64,000 bases of DNA from Lepus europaeus (taxonomy: Eukaryota; Chordata; Mammalia; Lagomorpha; Leporidae), in the NCBI RefSeq assembly GCF_033115175.1, contig NC_084838.1, forward strand, positions 40,713,468 through 40,777,467, given 5' to 3'. Position 1 is the stretch's first letter, and the number at the start of each line of letters is the position of its first letter. The translations under genes were made by a program, and so were the position numbers. Shown piece after piece: positions 36,290-48,346 of this stretch. Below the pieces are notes generated by a model. It saw only the letters and a list, made by a program, of their open reading frames with translations. It was not told where the DNA came from and ran no database searches.

Positions 36290-36793
36290 AACCAAAAAAA
36301 AAAAAAAACAAAAACAAAAAACAAAAAACCTCGCTGTTAAAAAACTCCTGTCAACATCTTTCAAGACGAAGATCAGGTTCCAGATCTTCTAGAAAGTCTC
36401 CCGTGGTCCCACCTTTCCAAGGAGCTTGCCCAGCATAGACAGCTATAAGATTGTCTAAGGTGCCAGAGAAATCTTAAGGGATATCAGTGTTAATTCCTTT
36501 GGGTCAGTGATTCCATCACATGTCCAGAAGGAGGAGCCAGAGCTCAGCTTGCAATCTTGCACGGCACCATTCCTGCAATAACCAAAGTGATGTTCAGTGT
36601 GAGAAAAACAAAGATAAGCACAAACCAGTTGCCATGCAGAGTTGTAGTACCAGTCTTTGAAGGAGATGGACTTTTTGCTAAAATAAAAACCTCAGATTAG
36701 CAACCCAACCCTTGATCCAAGCTTGCCTGTACATTCATGCATGGGTTTGATTTACAAAGATACACCCAAACCGCTTCTCAAAAATGCGTGGGG
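36290..36793. other. Intergenic stretch without recognised features
   Basis: Begins with an A/C-rich tract of aaaaacaaaaaac type, then unique sequence with no gene or repeat I can name. Confidence 0.5.
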
Positions 36794-37095
36794 TGGGGGC
36801 TGTTGTGGCACAGTCGGTTAAGTGGTCGTCCCTATGAGCAACAGTTCAAGTCCTGGCTGTTCCACTACCAATCCAGCTCCCTGCTAATGCACCTGGGAAA
36901 GCAGCAGAAGTTGGCCCAAGTGCTTGGGCCCCTGCCACACGGAGGGAGACCTGGATGAAGCACTAGGCTCCTGGCTCCAGCCGGCCAGGCCATCTGGGGA
37001 CTGAATCCACAGATAAAAGATCTCCCTCTTCCCCCTTCTGTAACTCTGCCTTTCAAATCAATAAATAAATCTTAAAAATAAAAAATAAAAAAAAT
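36794..37095 (+). mobile_element. Older CSINE
   Basis: Head gtgggggctgttgtggcaca, tail tcaataaataaatcttaaaa. Confidence 0.85.
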
Positions 37096-37103
37096 GAGTG
37101 AGG

Positions 37104-37325
37104 GACAGGCATTGAGGCCCAGCGGGTTTAGTCACTGTGGAAGATGACTCAAGTGTTTGGGCCCCTGCTACCCATGTGGGAGACCCAGATTAAACTCCAG
37201 GCTCCTGGTTTCAACCTGGCCCATCCCTGGCCAATGTGGCCATTTGAGGAGTGAATCCGCGGAAGGAAAATCTTTCTCTCTCTCTCTCCTTCTCTCTCTG
37301 TAACTCTAACTTTTAAAATAAATAG
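37104..37325 (+). mobile_element. Older CSINE with internal deletion
   Basis: Head ggacaggcattgaggcccag jumps from tttagtcactg to tggaagatgac, about 80 bp missing. Confidence 0.8.
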
Positions 37326-37498
37326 AGGGGGCCAGCGCTGTGGCACAGTGGGTTAGAGCCCTGGCCTGAAGCACCAGTATCCCATATGGGCACCGGTTCT
37401 AGTCCCTGCTGCTCCTCTTCTGATCCAGCTCTCTGCTATGGCCCGGGAAAGCACTGGAGGATGGCCCAAGTCCTTGGGCCCCTGCACTGGCATGGGAA

Positions 37499-38458
37499 TG
37501 TTAGGTAGGAAGTCAGAAATTTAGCCTATGTGTGTATGAGAAAGGCCTGAAGACCAGCACCTACTGAGGAAGCTCCAGAAGCCCAGCATCTTGCACTTCA
37601 AAGGCCTGCTCAGACCCTGATAACCTTCCAGTGGTCCCAGCCCTTGCCTCAAGGAAAGCTCCCAGGAGAATTCTCTCTCCTCAGGACCACATGGGTTACC
37701 TGGGGCAATAAAACCTTCTCAGATGCCCTAAGGGAAGCCCCTCTATTCTGCCCTGGGCCAGCAAATCTGGGGAGGAATTTGCTAATTTTCACACAACAAA
37801 CCCTTCCACTAGGACTCCCCATCCTTTGGCCTGGAGGAGAGGATAGGTAGGTAAAGAGATTCCCTTAAAAACCAGATTTCGGCCGGTGCCGTGGCTTAAC
37901 AGGCTAATCCTCCGCCTTGCAGCGCCAGCACACCAGGGTTCTAGTCCCGGTCGGGGCGCCGGATTCTATCCCGGTTGCCCCTCTTCCAGGCCAGCTCTCT
38001 GCTATGGCCCAGGAAGGCAGTGGAGGATGGCCCAAGTGCTTGGGCCCTGCACCGCATGGGAGACCAGGAGAAGCACCTGGCTCCTGGCTTCGGATTAGCG
38101 CGATGCGCCGGTCGCAGTGGCCATTGGAGGGTGAACCAACGGCAAAAAGGAAGACCTTTCTCTCTGTTTCTCTCTCACTATCCACTCTGCATGTCAAAAA
38201 AAAAAAAAAAAACAGATTGCGTGCTCAGCCCTCTGCCTCTTAGCTGAGCCGCCCAACCGGCCTGCCCAGGTGTATTCTCCATTCAACCATGTGACTTCGC
38301 TCTCCCCTGGTCTGAGTAACTGGGCACTCTGTCTGTCCCTTCCGTTCTGACGGATGCCCTATCCCCAGTAAAGCCCTATCAGTCTGTTCTCTGTCTCACA
38401 AATCTTTCTTGCATGAAGGCAAGAACCTCACGCTTCCACGGCCTTTTCTCCGGTGACA
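37499..38458 (+). mobile_element. Solo LTR of an endogenous retrovirus (class I-like), split by a young CSINE
   Basis: It begins TGTTAGGTAGG and ends CCGGTGACA, flanked by the 4-bp duplication GGAA (37495-37498 and 38459-38462). It interrupts an older + CSINE that resumes exactly after the second GGAA. AATAAA occurs at about 37707, and a U5-like end follows AGTAAAG. Without the inserted SINE the LTR is about 620 bp. No primer-binding site or internal region is attached. A 4-bp duplication points to ERV1/gamma-like rather than class II (6 bp). Confidence 0.85.
37880..38213 (+). mobile_element. Young CSINE inside the solo LTR
   Basis: Head ggccggtgccgtggcttaac. Flanked by aaccagatt and aacagatt. 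Confidence 0.92.
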
Positions 38459-38637
38459 GGAAGACCCGGAGGAAGCTCCTGGCTTTGGATCGGCGCAGCT
38501 CCGGCCATTGCAGCCGACTGGGTAGCGAATCAGTGGATGGAAGACCTCTCTTCATCTTTCTGCCTCTCCTTTCCTCTCTGTGTAACTGACTTTCAATTAA
38601 ATAAACAAATCTTTTAAAAAGAAAAAGTGTGTATGTG

Positions 38638-38941
38638 TGTGTTTTAAGATTTATTTATTTATTTGAAAGTCAGAGTTACACAGAGAGAGAAGGAGAGGCA
38701 GAGAGAGAGAGGAGAGGTCTTCCATCTGCTGGTTCATTCCCCAACTGGCCTCAACGGCCAGAGCTGCACCGATCCGGAGCCAAGACCTTCTTCCAGGTCT
38801 CCCACATGGGTGCTGGGGCCCAAGGACTTGGGACATCCTCCACTGCTTTCCCAGACCACAGCAGAGAGCTGGATCAGAAGTGGAGCAGCCGCCGGAACTG
38901 GACGGTGCCCATATGGGACCGCCACACCACAGCACTGGCCC
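38638..38941 (-). mobile_element. Older CSINE in a (TG)n-like site
   Basis: tgtgtgtgttttaa precedes and follows the copy. Confidence 0.87.
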
Positions 38942-38954
38942 CTGTGTGTGTGTT

Positions 38955-40680
38955 TTAAAGCTCCTGGCTAAATCTGATCTCTAATCATCAACAAGTGCTT
39001 TGACTGAATCTCTCTGGACTGATTGTAGACTTCTTTGATAAGGAATGTGAAAGTGTTTTACAAACAGCCACACCTGTAAGGCATTGTAGGGTTCCCCGCA
39101 GCCTGAGCCTGAGTCATCTGCTGGAGGACTTCAGTCTCAGGGAAATGGCCGACCTCCCTCACTTAAACTCATCCCAAACAACGGTGACCTTCTGGGAGCT
39201 GGGGGCAGGGAGAGGGGTTGGAGGTATTACACCGAGCCCGAGCCCTCCAGCTTCCAGCCTGCTCCTCACTCAAGCCCAACCAGAAGCTTCTTTCCACCTC
39301 CTGGTTGTAGCTGCTCCCGAATCCACAGCCAGGCGAGAGGCCCAGGAGGCTGCCCTTGCCAGTGGAGAAGCCAGATGAGACCTTTCCCCAGACTAGGGGC
39401 ACCTGCACAGGCAGGGAGGCGCTGAAAGCTGGGCATTCCGAGCCATCACGGAGAGGCGGCTTCGCAGAGAACTAAGGACTCCGCCCAAAAGCTGAGCTGG
39501 CAGGGTTGGAACAGGCCCCAGGAAAGAGGCCTTGCTACTACTCCCAAGGAGATACCCTCAGGCACACACAGCCACTCTGCTGATGATGCTGAGTGCAGGT
39601 TTTGCCCTGCAGGCCACATTCCCAGAGCCTGAAGGTCAAGTTTGCTTCTGTCTGTGCTGGGAGTGTGTTTAGGTGCCGGTGTGTGTTTTCTTGTTGTTCT
39701 CTCCCCTGCCCAGGGTTTCTGCCTGCCCTGGCTGTAGCTGCGGTGGCTACGGCTAAGGATGATGCTTTTCAGCAGGGGCCATTCCTCGGCAGGACTTGTC
39801 CAAGCTTGCAGGAACTGGTTTAACCTGCTTCTGAGAGTTCTGACTCCACTCACTCCTCTGGCTTCAGGGCAGGGAGGTGGAGGGATCAGTCTCCCTGGGG
39901 AGAGGTCACTTTATTCTGAGGAAGAAGAAGGAGCCGGTCCCCGGAGTCCCACCAGACTCTGCCTGGCGCTTCTGACAGTTAGCATCACTACTGATCCTCC
40001 AGGGAGTCGCCCGCTTGGAGAAATCTTCCCTGCCTCCTCCACACAGCGCCCTCAGGAAAGACACAGTAGCTTCACCCCCCCCCTTGAGGGCAGGCCCTGA
40101 GCCCTTGTCTCTCTGCCAGGTCTGTGCAGAGAGCAGAGCAGCCCCTGGAAACTTCCATGGTACCAGTGCTTGGTGCCCTAAGCTGACTCCTGCTGTATCT
40201 TACGTTCCCGTGACTCACTGCGTTGTAGGCTTCCAGGCTGACTTGTGGGGGATAAGCAGCGCATGATGGGTGTGCCTCCCCAGATCTCCCCTCTGTCCAG
40301 CTCAGTAGCTCAGGCCTCCTTGGGCCCACCCAATGCAGATTAGGAGAGAGGAGTGATATGAGGTCATTATTCCTTATCACACATCTCACTTACCTGAAAG
40401 CAGGGTCTCTGCCCCTTCGGGGACAAGGTCTTCCCACTGTGACCGGCCCTGGGATCCTGTACAGTCTCTTGTTGCTTTTCCTTGATCAAATTCACCTGTT
40501 ATCCACATGTTTCTTGCTTGGGCCCTGATGGAACAGCCTGACTATCGCTGTGTCAGCCAGCTGTCCCTTGGCGGTTTTCTCAGATATAAAGTGCTGCAGG
40601 TCACTTTAAGCTCTTGTGGTCTTTGGTTCTAAAGTGACAAGACTGTGATCATTCCAGCTCCTATACAATTCAATGAGGAA
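38955..40680. other. 1.7-kb SINE-free intergenic block
   Basis: G+C-richer unique sequence with a TGAGTCA (AP-1-type) site at about 39110 and a C run near 40075. Short open frames on both strands show no family resemblance and no splice framework. I see no gene. Confidence 0.55.
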
Positions 40681-40689
40681 AAGATGGCT

Positions 40690-40912
40690 GCCCCGCCTCC
40701 AATCCAGCTCCCTGCTGATGCTCCTGGGAAGGCAGTGAAGATGGCCCAAGTGCTTGGGCTCCTGCCACTCATGTGGGAGACCCGGATAGAGATCAGGACT
40801 CCTGGCTTCGGCCTGGACCAGCCGTGGGGAGTGAACCAGAGGATGAGCGATCTCATTCGTGCTTGGTCTCTCCCTTTCTATCACTCAATAAAAATAAATA
40901 CTTTATAAAAAT
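40690..40912 (+). mobile_element. Older CSINE, 5'-truncated
   Basis: Begins at ccccgcctccaatccagctc, tail caataaaaataaatac. 40913-41750 is unannotated. Confidence 0.78.
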
Positions 40913-41745
40913 ATATAGAAGAGTTGGCAGGAGAAGAAGCACAAAATGCCCCACCTGTGCTGCATGTATATTTATTCTGAACATGGTCCCTTCCAAGAAA
41001 TCTTCCAGAGTAGTGATAGGAATTAGCTTTATATCCAGCTCTGTTTGTATCTGTCTTCTCCTGTTAGAAAATGTAAAAAAACAAACAAACAAACAAACAA
41101 AAACCTCTCCTAGTGGCTTTTCTCCCTCAATCAATCTCTACTTCTGTTAGCTGTGTATCTATTCTCTTTATATTTCTGTTCTTTTCTTCCTGTTTCTCTT
41201 CATTCAAAGAAAAGAAAATGAGAGAAAAAGAATCTGTGCTCCCTCCCCCCACCAGTAAGTTCCAAAGCAGGAGGATCTGGCAGGCTTCCAAGTGAGGCAG
41301 CCAGAGCCCACCACACCTGCAGCTGCCAGTCAGAGACAGAGTCACAGATGCTGGAAAGTTCTGGCCCCAGAGAAGTTTTCCCAGACTGTGAGGCCAAGGC
41401 TGACAAGTAGTTTTAACTTCATACTTTGGACTGGGGCCACATTGGCCAGAAGCCACCTGGCTGTCGGCTGCACCAGCCAGGTGCCTTGTACCTGCGATGT
41501 CAGGGAAAATGCTTATAAACTAGAGGAGGAGGTTAAGGTTTCGCTTTAACTAGAGTCACCGAGGGCCCTAGGATTTTTACAGCTGGAAGGACTTCAAAAG
41601 CGTACTTATAACAAAGCCTCTTTGTTTTTACAAAATGCAGGAACTAAAATCTGAAGAGATGGGTCTTGTCCAAGGTCGCAGAGGAAGCCAGTAGCAGAAC
41701 AAACAATAGCTAAGAGGCACATAATGCTGGGCTCTAATCTGAGAG

Positions 41746-41751
<6 letters not shown>

Positions 41752-41795
<44 letters not shown>

Positions 41796-41815
41796 TATCA
41801 TATATATTATATATG
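41752..41815. repeat. (TA)n microsatellite
   Basis: Long ta run with imperfect atcatatatatt end, next to a CSINE. Confidence 0.92.
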
Positions 41816-42093
41816 TGATTTATTTATTTATTTATTTGAAAGGCAGAGTCAGAGGAGATCTTCCATCCACTGGTTCACTCTCCAAATGGCTGCAACAGCT
41901 AGGAGCCAGGAGCCTCCTCCAGGTCTCCCATGCAGGTGCAGGGGCCCAAGCTCTTGGGCCATCTTCCACTGCATTCCCAGGCACTTTGGGAGATGGATCA
42001 GAAGTGGAGCAGCTGGGACTTGAACTGGCATCCATATGGGATGCCAGCCCTGCAGGCAGCAGCTTTACCTGCTATGCCACAGCGCCGGCCCCT
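41816..42093 (-). mobile_element. Older CSINE
   Basis: Reversed tail gtgatttatttatttattta, reversed head agcgccggcccc. Confidence 0.87.
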
Positions 42094-42494
42094 TCTAACA
42101 GCTTTCCATGTGTTAACTCCCAGCATTCTCGTGACAGCTGGCTGGGGGAAGCCTTGCTGCTGTCCTTTCTCATAGATGAGGAGACCAAGGCCCAGGAGGT
42201 GACCTAACTTGCACCCATGGCCTCCTCTCTCTCCACAGCTTCGCTTCCCCATTTCCACGATTCTACTGCAGCTGCTGTAGCTTGAAATAGACGATGGTGG
42301 GAGGATTTACTCCACAGAAACCAGCAAGTGCTGCAGATCAGTGCTTGTTTTGCACATTGTTGGGACTTAAGGCAGTGAGAGAGGCTGCCCTGGGCAGCCT
42401 GGGGTGCCAACAGCTCCCCAGAGGATGCCATTCCTACTCTTGTGTCCCGGAAGCCCCTTTGTCCTCTGCCTTCCCCCTGCCAATGATGACTTAC
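42094..42494. other. Intergenic stretch without recognised features
   Basis: Unique sequence, no gene or repeat identified. Confidence 0.5.
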
Positions 42495-42540
42495 TGTGCG
42501 TGTGCGTGTGCGTGTGCGTGTGCGTGTGCATGTATGTGTT
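42495..42540. repeat. (TGTGCG)n hexanucleotide microsatellite
   Basis: Five gcgtgt-type units, then gcatgtatgtg; purine-pyrimidine alternation throughout. Confidence 0.95.
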
Positions 42541-42567
42541 TCGGTGCCATTAATATAAAAGGCAGAG

Positions 42568-42905
42568 GCCGGCGCCGCGGCTCACTAGGATAATCCTCCA
42601 CCTTGCGGCGCCGGCACACTGGGTTCTAGTCCCGGTCGGGGCACCGATCCTGTCCCGGTTGCCCCTCTTCCAGGCCAGCTCTCTGCTGTGGCCAGGGAGT
42701 GCAGTGGAGGATGGCCCAAGTGCTTGGGCCCTGCACCCCATGGGAGACCAGGAGAAGCACCTGGCTCCTGCCATCGGATCAGCGCGGTGCGCCGGCCACA
42801 GTGCTCCAGCCGCGGCGGCCATTGGAGGGTGAACCAACGGCAAAGGGCAACCTCTCTCTCTCTGTCTCTCTCTCTCACTATCCACTCTGCCTGTCAAAAA
42901 AAAAA
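42568..42905 (+). mobile_element. Young CSINE with 11-bp target duplication
   Basis: aaaaggcagag at 42557-42567 and 42906-42916. Confidence 0.94.
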
Positions 42906-43226
42906 AAAAGGCAGAGACATTAAGGGCAATGGGCTTTTCTGGATGTGTGGTCAGGGACAGTTTCCCAGATAAGATGATAGCTGAGTATTTCTGAATGAAC
43001 TGGTCCTCTGGGCATCAAACTTGTTGGAGATGCAGGCGTCTATCTAGGGACTCGCTTCTAGTTCCTACATGTTCATTCTGCAGAAGTCAAGAAAGTGTTC
43101 CCCTACACCCTGGCCACTAGTGGGCCCTACTGAAAGGGTAGGTCACGTGATCTACTATTCCCTCAGCTGACTGGACCAGCACTGGACATCTCCGTGTTCC
43201 ATAGTGAACAGCAGTCTAGAGCAATA

Positions 43227-43555
43227 GCTGGTTTGGAAAATTGAATGTGCTGTGGCACGTGGGTTAAGCCTCTGCCTGTGACACAGGCATCCCATATTGG
43301 AGTGCTGGTTTGAGTCTAAGCTGTGTGGCTTCCAGTCCAGCTTCTTGCCTGTGCACCTGGGAAGACAGCAGGTCTAAGTGCTTGGGTCCCTGCCACCCAT
43401 GGGAGAGAACTGGATGGCATTCCTGGACCCTGTTTTTGGCCTGGTCCAGACCTGACTGTTGCAGGCATTTGAGTAGTGAACCAGTGGATGGAAGATCTCT
43501 CTGTGTCCCTGTCTCTCCCTCTCTTTGTGTCATTCTGTCTTTAAAAAAAATTTTA
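43227..43555 (+). mobile_element. Degenerate older CSINE
   Basis: gctgtggcacgtgggttaag to ttgtgtcattctgtcttt. The preceding 42917-43226 is unannotated. Confidence 0.8.
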
Positions 43556-43556
43556 A

Positions 43557-43915
43557 GGCCGGCGCCACGGCTCAATAGGCTAATCCTCCGCCTAGCGGCA
43601 CCGGCACACCAGGTTCTAGTCCCGGTTGGGGTGCCGGATTCTGTCCCGGTTGCCCCTCTTCCAGGCCAGCTCTCTGCTGTGGCCAGGGAGTGCAGTGGAG
43701 GATGGCCCAAGTGCTTGGGCCCTGCACCCCATAGGAGACCAGGATAAGTACCTGGCTCCTGCCATCGGATCAGCGCGGTGCGCCGGCCGCAGCGCGCCGG
43801 CCGCGGCAGCCATTGGAGGGGTGAACCAACGGCAAAAGGAAGACCTTTCTCTCTGTCTCTCTCTCTCACTGTCCACTCTGCCTGTCAAAAATAAAATAAA
43901 ATAAAATAAATAAAA
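43557..43915 (+). mobile_element. Young CSINE in the A-tail of the previous copy
   Basis: Head ggccggcgccacggctcaat, tail with aaaataaaataaaat. Confidence 0.92.
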
Positions 43916-44011
43916 TGTTAAAAAATTAGGTAGTTCTTTAAGATCTCTTTCAGGAATTTATGCCTGGTAAGACAGATACAATATAACCTAACCAGAAAAA
44001 TCTCAGTTTTT

Positions 44012-44627
44012 TCCTTTATTTATTTATTTATTTATTTAGATTTATTTATTGGGACTGACGCTGTGGCACAGCCGGTAAAGCTGCCATCTGCAGGGCCAGC
44101 ATCCCATATGGGTTCGAGTCCCGGCTGCTCCACTTCTGATCCAGGTGTCTGCTATGGCCTGGGAAAGCAGTGGAAGATGCCCTAGTGCTTGGGCCCCTGT
44201 ACCTGCATGGGAGACCTAGAAGAAGCTCCTGGCCCCTGGCTTCAGATGGGCACAGCTCCGGCCTTTGTGGCCATCTGGTGAGTGAATTGGTGGATGGAAG
44301 ACCTCTCTCTCTCAGCCTCTGCCTCTCTGTAACTCTGCCTTTCAAATGAAATAAATAAATCTTTAAAAAAAAAAAAAGACCTATTTATTTGAAAGTCAGA
44401 GAGAGGAAGAGAAAGGGGGAGAGAGAGCTTCATCCAAGTCTCCCATGTGGGTAGCAGGGACCCAAGCACTTGGGCATCCCTCTGCTGCTTTTTCCAGGCC
44501 ATTAGCAGACAGTTGTATCAGAAATATAGCAACCAGGATGTGAACTGGTGCCGTATGGGATGCTGGTGTTGCAGGTGGCGGCTTAACCTGCTGTGCCACA
44601 CAGCTGGCCCCAATTTTTTTCTTCTTA
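44012..44627 (-). mobile_element. Older CSINE split by a + CSINE, 22-bp flanking repeat
   Basis: Tail at 44012-44050, body 44381-44612. A 22-bp identical repeat at 43990-44011 and 44628-44649 flanks the whole. Confidence 0.85.
44051..44380 (+). mobile_element. Older CSINE inserted in the tail of the preceding copy
   Basis: Head ttgggactgacgctgtggca, tail gaaataaataaatcttt. Confidence 0.87.
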
Positions 44628-44649
44628 AACCAGAAAAATCTCAGTTTTT

Positions 44650-45031
44650 GTTCTAACCTATTCATGAAGTTTGTCTTCTCTGAGGCCCAGCCAGTGCCAC
44701 ATCCCTCACTGGCATACTTAACTCTCTTTTTTTCATCCACTTAGAGAATTTACACATCTGGCTGCTAGATAAGGACAGCCTGAGGGCAGAATGTGATGGA
44801 TTGTCTCCCCGTAACATTTATTTGGTGGACAACAACAATTATTTATCAAAGGGGCAGCCTAGAGAGAGGAAAGAATAATGGACGGCTAATCTTTCCAGGC
44901 CTCAGACCCTCCTGTTTGCCAGCAAGGAAGGAAGTGAGCTCAGGAGTCATTTTTCCCGAATCTCTGACTCGCTCTGTAATCATCCCTAGAGCAGAGCCTG
45001 GTTTCAGTGATGTCAAGGAGCACGGTGCATC
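44650..45031. other. Intergenic stretch without recognised features
   Basis: Unique sequence between CSINEs. Confidence 0.5.
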
Positions 45032-45357
45032 GGGGCCAGCACTGTGGTGCAGGAGGTTAAGCTGAGGCCTGCGATGCCAGTATCTCACATGGGCACCAGT
45101 TTGTGTCCTGGCTGCTCCACTGCCGATCCAGCTCCCTCCTAACATCCTGGGAGAACAGCAGAGGATGGCCCAAGTGTTTGGGCCCCTGTACCCAAGTGGA
45201 GACCTGGATGGAGCTCCTGGCTCCTGGCTTTGGCATGGCCCCAGACCTGGCCATTGCAGCCATTTAGGGAATAAACCAGTGGATGGAAGTCTCTCTGTCT
45301 CTGTCTGCCTGACTCTCTCTAAACTCTAACTTGCAAATAAAATAAATACTGAAAAAC
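45032..45357 (+). mobile_element. Older CSINE
   Basis: Head ggggccagcactgtggtgca, tail gcaaataaaataaatact. 45358-46028 is unannotated. Confidence 0.87.
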
Positions 45358-46028
45358 AAAGCAGCATTGTGCTTCATCCTTCAGCCAGGGGACATTTGGT
45401 CTTACTTTAAGAAAGTAACAGGTATAGTCATTCCATTCCTGCAAAAGGCAGTACTGAACTGCACTTGGCTGGAAACAAGGCCCACGCCACGGGAGACTGG
45501 CAGTTGGCTGGGGGAATATCAGGGAAGGTCTGGCCAGAACAGGCTGTCAAGCCCTTCCCCTTCTCCCTAGCAAGCGGTGGGAAGTGTGTTTTCTTCCATT
45601 GTTGGGTGCTGAATCGTCATTGTCTGAGCAGATTTCTCCCAGAGCCTAGCAGGTGGACATTTTGGGAATCTCAACAGGAGAGTTCTGCTGACGCTGACAG
45701 ATTTAAAGTTGATATGCAAGCAAGTGCTTGGCAAAATACTCTTTCTTTAGTGACCACAGCTGTCCCATCCTCAAACTGGCAGAGCTGGCGTCATACCAGC
45801 AGCAGAGGATTTGAGGGGGTGGCCTCCTCCTGTGCAATATCAAGCCCACCACCTGTCACTCCACGCTGACAGCTTAATTCCTCAGTGTCTCTGAGGAGAC
45901 CTTCCTGCTCCTGGAGACCCCTGGTGACATTTGAATGCCTATGGAGAGAGCATTTTAGCAGGGATTAGTAATAGGAATTCCTTAGCTTGGTGTGCAGTGC
46001 CCTTCCAAGGGGTTTTTGACAGTTCATG

Positions 46029-46503
<475 letters not shown>

Positions 46504-46504
46504 T

Positions 46505-46552
46505 TTTTTTTTTTTAAGATTTATTTTTTATTTATTTGAAAGGCAGAGTTAG

Positions 46553-46594
<42 letters not shown>

Positions 46595-46795
46595 TCCAGA
46601 GCTGAGCTGATCTGAAGCCAGAAGCCAGGAGCTTCCTCCAGGTCTCCCATGTGGGTGCAGGGGTCCTAGGACTTGGGCGATCTTCTACTGCTTTCCCAGG
46701 CCACAGCAGAGAGAGCTGGATTGGAAGTGGAGTAGTCAGGACTCGAACCAGCACCCATATAGGATGCCGGCACTGCAGGTAGTGGCTTTACCCAA
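46505..46795 (-). mobile_element. Older CSINE, target of the RPL35A insertion
   Basis: Reversed tail ttaagatttattttttattt, (GA)n at 46557-46590; stops at gtggctttaccc. Confidence 0.87.
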
Positions 46796-46799
46796 AGTT

Positions 46800-47147
46800 T
46801 TTGTTTGTTTGTTTGTTTGTTTTTAAGATTTATTTTTTTATTTATTTGAAAGACAGAGTTACAGAGACAGGTAGAGGCGGAGAGAAAGGTCTTCCATCCG
46901 ATGGTCCACTCCCCAATTGGCCACAATGGCCGGAGCTGTGTCGATCTGAAGCCAGGAGCCAGGAGCTTCTTCCAGGTCTCCCATGCGGGTACAGGGGCCC
47001 AAGGACTTGGGACGTCTTCTACTGCTTTCTCAGGCCACAGCAGAGAGCTGGATCAGAAGTAGAGCAGCTAGGACTAGAACCGGCGGCCATATGGGATGCT
47101 GGTGCTTCAGGCCAGGGCTTTAGCCCGTGGCGCTACAGTGCCAGCCC
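46800..47147 (-). mobile_element. Older CSINE with (TTTG)n at the tail side
   Basis: ttgtttgtttgtttgt, then ttaagattta. Reversed head agtgccagcccc. Confidence 0.88.
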
Positions 47148-47154
47148 CCCGAAG

Positions 47155-47456
47155 TTTTTTTTTGAAAGGTTTATTTACTTGAAAGACAGACTGGCAGACA
47201 TAGGAAAGAGAAAGAAAGGTCCTTTTATCTGCTGGTTCACTCCTCAAACAGCTACGATACCTAGAGCTGGGCTAGGTGGAAGCTGGAAACTCCATCTGGA
47301 TCTCCCGTGTTGGGGGGCAGGAGCCCAAATACTTGAGCCACCATGTGGTGCTTCCAGGACTGGAAGTGTGGAGGAGCTGGGACTCAAACCAGGCTCTCTG
47401 ATAAGGGATGCAAATGGCCCAAACAGTGGTTTAGCCCACTGCTCCACATCTTCCCC
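47155..47456 (-). mobile_element. Degenerate older CSINE
   Basis: Reversed tail aaaggtttatttacttgaaa; the end near ccacatcttcccc. 47457-47756 shows nothing further. Confidence 0.78.
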
Positions 47457-47756
47457 TGAAAACGTCTTTCTTGCTGTTGCTTTGCCTTTCAATTTGACAA
47501 ATAAATGAATAAAACTGAAAACAGCCATACACAGAGTTTCAAGCTGTGGGATGGGAGTGAGGGAGGGGATGGTGGATAAGGAAGGCTGTGGGTCTCTGGG
47601 CCTGGTGAGGAAGTGCAGAAAACAGGTGTTGCAGGGTGGGGGTGGGGCTAGTGGGAGCAGAGACCTGAAGCTCTGGGGTGCAGGAGTGGAAAGTCTTCAG
47701 TGGGTAACCGAGGGAAAAAAACGGGGACAGGGAGGATGGGGCTCTGACTTTGAGGA

Positions 47757-47967
47757 ATCATTTTTTTTACTTTATTTGAAAGACAAATTTACTGAAAGGT
47801 GGGGAGACAGAGGGAGAGAGCGAACTTCCATCTATTGGTTGACTCCCCAAATGGCATTAGCAGGGAGCTGGATCAGAAGAGGAACAGCCTGGACTCAGAC
47901 CAGCGCCCATTTGGGATGCTGGCACTGCAGGCAGTGGCTTAACCTACTATGCCACAACGCTGGCTCC
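47757..47967 (-). mobile_element. Older CSINE with internal deletion
   Basis: Flanked by aatcatttt on both sides. caaatggc joins attagcagg. Confidence 0.82.
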
Positions 47968-48032
47968 AGTAATCATTTTGCTCTTAAATTACAGTGTTGG
48001 TTTTTAACCAGAGGCGAAATGACATATTTAAA

Positions 48033-48340
48033 AAATGGCATTGTGGCACAATGGGTTAAGCTGCCCCTTCGGATGCGTACATTCACATCGGAGTGCTGGT
48101 TTGAGTCCTGGTTACTCAGTTTCCAATCCAGCTCCCTCCTAATACACCTGGGAAGCAGCAGACAATGGCTCAAGTACTTGAGTCCCTTGCCATCCACATG
48201 GGAGAACTGGAGAAAGTTCCATGCTCCTACCTTTGGTCTAACCCAGCCCTGGTTGTTGCTGACATTTGGGGAGTGAACTACCTGATGGAGGGGCTCTCTG
48301 CTTCTCTTCCCCACTGTACCTTTCAAAAATAAAATGTGTC
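48033..48340 (+). mobile_element. Older CSINE
   Basis: aatggcattgtggcacaatg to ctttcaaaaataaaat. Confidence 0.83.
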
Positions 48341-48346
48341 AAAAAA

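Larger units (their letters stand above)
37328..38622 (+). mobile_element. Older CSINE split by the solo LTR
   Basis: 37328-37498 and 38459-38622. The SINE reads through once the LTR and one GGAA are removed. Confidence 0.88.

Noticed and set aside
39446-39853. 135-codon open frame on the - strand in the SINE-free block
   Set aside because: No similarity to a known family, no exon signals and no coding support; too short to stand alone.
40075-40090. C-run as a possible regulatory element
   Set aside because: Isolated homopolymer; nothing around it supports a function.
46801-47508. 235-codon open frame on the + strand
   Set aside because: Translation of two reversed CSINEs.
47551-48276. 241-codon open frame on the + strand
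   Set aside because: Runs through two CSINEs and an unrelated spacer; the translation is SINE-derived.
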